A DNA stretch of 6,576 nt from positions 1 through 6,576 of the forward strand of contig NZ_JYJG01000185.1 in NCBI RefSeq assembly GCF_000955955.1. The letters run 5' to 3'. The stretch is from Lentzea aerocolonigenes. Its GTDB lineage: Bacteria > Actinomycetota > Actinomycetes > Mycobacteriales > Pseudonocardiaceae. A program made the translations under genes and the position numbers. Of the stretch, positions 4,928-6,576 are shown in pieces. The stretch's first letter is position 1, and every line of letters starts with the position of its first letter. Below the pieces are notes generated by a model. It saw only the letters and a list, made by a program, of their open reading frames with translations, was not told the origin of the DNA and searched no databases.

Positions 4928-6576
4928 TCACTCGACCAGCTTGCCGGCCGTGTCGACGTCCCGCATGAGCGCCGCGATCTCGTCCGGCACCGCGGGAATC
5001 TCCTCCCGGTCGACCCAGCCCGGACCCGCCCACACCAGGTTCACCTGCTGCGCGGGATCCAGGTCCGGGAAGTCCGACCGGTTGTGGCAGCCGCGGGTCT
5101 CCCGCCGTTCCAGCGCGCACTCCAGCGTGGCGCGGGCCGCCAGTGCCGAGGACTTCAGGTCGAAGGCGTGGGCGAGGTCCTGGAAACCGGCGAGGTCCGG
5201 GTGCACACCGACGTCGCGGATGCGCTCTTCCAGTTCGTCCAGCTCGGCGAGTCCCTTGCGCAGTGACGACTCGTCACGGACGACGCCCGCGTGTTCGGTC
5301 ATCGTGTTGCGCAGAGTTCGTTGCAGGGCACGGACGTTCTCCGGGCCGTCGGCGTTCAGGAGCCCGTCGACCTCGGCCCGCGCCTCGCCCAGCACGATGC
5401 GCGAACGGCGTTGCGCGCTCAGCGAAGCCGAGTACTCCGCGGCCGCCTCGCCGACGATCCGGCCGTACACCAGCAGTTCGATGAGCGAGTTGCCACCGAG
5501 CCGGTTCGCTCCGTGCAGGCCGCTGGACGCCTCGCCGATCGCGTACAGGCCCTCGACTCCCGTGGAATGGTCGGCGGGCGACACCCAGACGCCGCCCATC
5601 GAGTAGTGCGCGGTCGGCGCGATCTCCATCGGTTCGCGGGTGATGTCCTTCATCTGCAGCTCGAGGAGCGTCTGGTAGACGCGCGGCAGGCGGCGCATGA
5701 TCTGCTCGCGCGGCAGGTGCGAGACGTCCAGCCACACACCGCCGTTCGGGGTGCCGCGGCCTTCCTTGATCTCCGTGTACGCGGCCAGTGCCACTCTGTC
5801 GCGTGTGGACAGTTCCATGCGCTGCGGGTCGTAGCGGGACATGAACCGCTCCCCCGGCGCGTTGGTCAGCACGCCGCCCTCACCGCGGGCTGCCTCGGAC
5901 ACCAGGGTGCCTGCCGCGTTCTCCGGTTCGAGCAGGCCGGACGGGTGGAACTGCACCAGTTCGGGATCGCGGATCCGGCCGCCCGCGAGCACCGCCAGGC
6001 GGAACGAGTCGCCGGTGTTCTCGTCCCTGCGCGAAGATGTACGGCGCCAGATCCGGGTGTGCCCGCCTGCCGCGAGGATCACCACGTCGGCGTGGAACAC
6101 GTACCGCGTACCGGTGTTCAGGTCGAACCCGTACGCGCCGAAGACCACGTTGTCCCGCACCAGGATCTGCGTGATGTAGCAGGTGTCGTGGATCGGGATG
6201 TCCAGCTGCGCGGCGCGGTTCACCAGGGTGCGCTGGATCTCCAGACCCGTGTAGTCACCGGCGAACGACGTGCGGCGGAACGTGTGCGCGCCGAAGAACC
6301 GTTGCGAGATCCGGCCGTCCTCCTCGCGCGCGAACGGCATGCCCCACCGCTCCAGGTCCGCGATGCCGCGCGGCGCCTGTTCCGCGACGACCCGCACGAT
6401 GTCCGGGTTCGCGAGGAGATAGCTCTCCTTGATGGTGTCGGCCGCGTGCTGCTGCCACGAGTCGGCCGGGTCCATCGTCGCCAGCGCCGCGTTGATGCCG
6501 CCCGCCGCCAGCGCCGTGTGCGCGTCGTTCTTGGGGCGCTTGCCGACGACCAGCACGTCGACTCCGCGCTCGGCGA
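4928..6576 (-). CDS. Succinate dehydrogenase/fumarate reductase-type flavoprotein subunit, N-terminus cut by window edge
   Basis: This FAD-dependent oxidoreductase interconverts succinate and fumarate in its best-known relatives. The reading frame runs off the right edge. Its visible start, A-E-R-G-V-D-V-L-V-V-G-K, is the second strand of the FAD-binding fold, so only about 20-35 residues including the GxGxxG loop are missing. Numbering from the GTG at 6556: N-D-A-H13-T gives the histidine in the place of the covalent FAD link in SdhA/FrdA. Substrate residues matching E. coli FrdA are H204 (Q-F-H-P-S-G), E221 (S-E-A-A-R-G-E-G-G), R252 (T-R-D), H317 (H-Y-S-M-G-G) and R352 (G-A-N-R-L-G-G), so the active site looks intact. 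G-G-H-T-R-I-W-R-R-T-S-S-R-R-D-E-N-T-G-D (164-183) marks a subgroup different from classical proteobacterial SdhA. The C-terminal domain has R-R-E-T-R-G-C-H. L-aspartate oxidase is less likely because NadB lacks that histidine. No iron-sulfur subunit follows it. Confidence 0.88.
   Translation of the reverse strand, partial: AERGVDVLVVGKRPKNDAHTALAAGGINAALATMDPADSWQQHAADTIKESYLLANPDIVRVVAEQAPRGIADLERWGMPFAREEDGRISQRFFGAHTFRRTSFAGDYTGLEIQRTLVNRAAQLDIPIHDTCYITQILVRDNVVFGAYGFDLNTGTRYVFHADVVILAAGGHTRIWRRTSSRRDENTGDSFRLAVLAGGRIRDPELVQFHPSGLLEPENAAGTLVSEAARGEGGVLTNAPGERFMSRYDPQRMELSTRDRVALAAYTEIKEGRGTPNGGVWLDVSHLPREQIMRRLPRVYQTLLELQMKDITREPMEIAPTAHYSMGGVWVSPADHSTGVEGLYAIGEASSGLHGANRLGGNSLIELLVYGRIVGEAAAEYSASLSAQRRSRIVLGEARAEVDGLLNADGPENVRALQRTLRNTMTEHAGVVRDESSLRKGLAELDELEERIRDVGVHPDLAGFQDLAHAFDLKSSALAARATLECALERRETRGCHNRSDFPDLDPAQQVNLVWAGPGWVDREEIPAVPDEIAALMRDVDTAGKLVE

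Noticed and set aside
4928..6576. L-aspartate oxidase (NadB) as identity of the flavoprotein
   Set aside because: The histidine in the covalent-FAD position and the SdhA/FrdA-type active-site residues favour a succinate/fumarate enzyme, and no nadA or nadC gene is visible.

Overview
The window is very G+C-rich, uses GTG starts freely, packs genes with ATGA/GTGA overlaps, and carries families typical of actinomycetes: a CU044_5270-type membrane protein beside an ECF sigma factor, a GT87 mannosyltransferase, and small actinobacterial cupins. This points to a filamentous actinomycete, most likely Pseudonocardiales-like (Amycolatopsis, Lentzea, Saccharothrix and relatives). The genus cannot be fixed from sequence reading alone. 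No tRNA, rRNA, CRISPR array, insertion sequence or phage gene is visible.

Layout. The left third runs on the minus strand: a TetR-family regulator (32-664), then 90 bp holding two operator-like dyads, then a GT87 integral-membrane glycosyltransferase (755-1996). A divergent control region of about 100-130 bp separates this from a plus-strand pair: an ECF sigma factor (2129-2662, or from 2093) that overlaps a CU044_5270 family membrane protein (2655-3659), its likely anti-sigma partner. Forty bases further on begins an operon of three translationally coupled cupin proteins (3700-4122, 4119-4544, 4541-4873). The first two are tandem paralogues, and the third is a different, shorter cupin. A perfect 18-bp hairpin (4875-4920) closes the operon and also serves the convergent minus-strand gene. 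That gene encodes a succinate dehydrogenase/fumarate reductase-type flavoprotein, whose N-terminus is cut off by the right edge.

How they may work together. The sigma factor and the CU044_5270 protein form a regulatory pair that probably senses something outside the membrane. The most notable observation is that the divergent GT87 enzyme carries, ahead of its first membrane helix, a cytoplasmic segment that clearly resembles the N-terminal cytoplasmic segment of the CU044_5270 protein (shared pattern D-V-x-P-M-[ST]-x-[DE]-A-F-x-x-G-R). The glycosyltransferase may therefore carry a sigma-binding module, linking a cell-envelope mannosyltransferase to the neighbouring sigma factor. The cupin operon has a TGTCACA-N16-GGTC promoter-like sequence whose expected start point falls on the ATG, suggesting a leaderless transcript read by an ECF41-type sigma factor. 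The TetR gene and the flavoprotein gene look like separate units.
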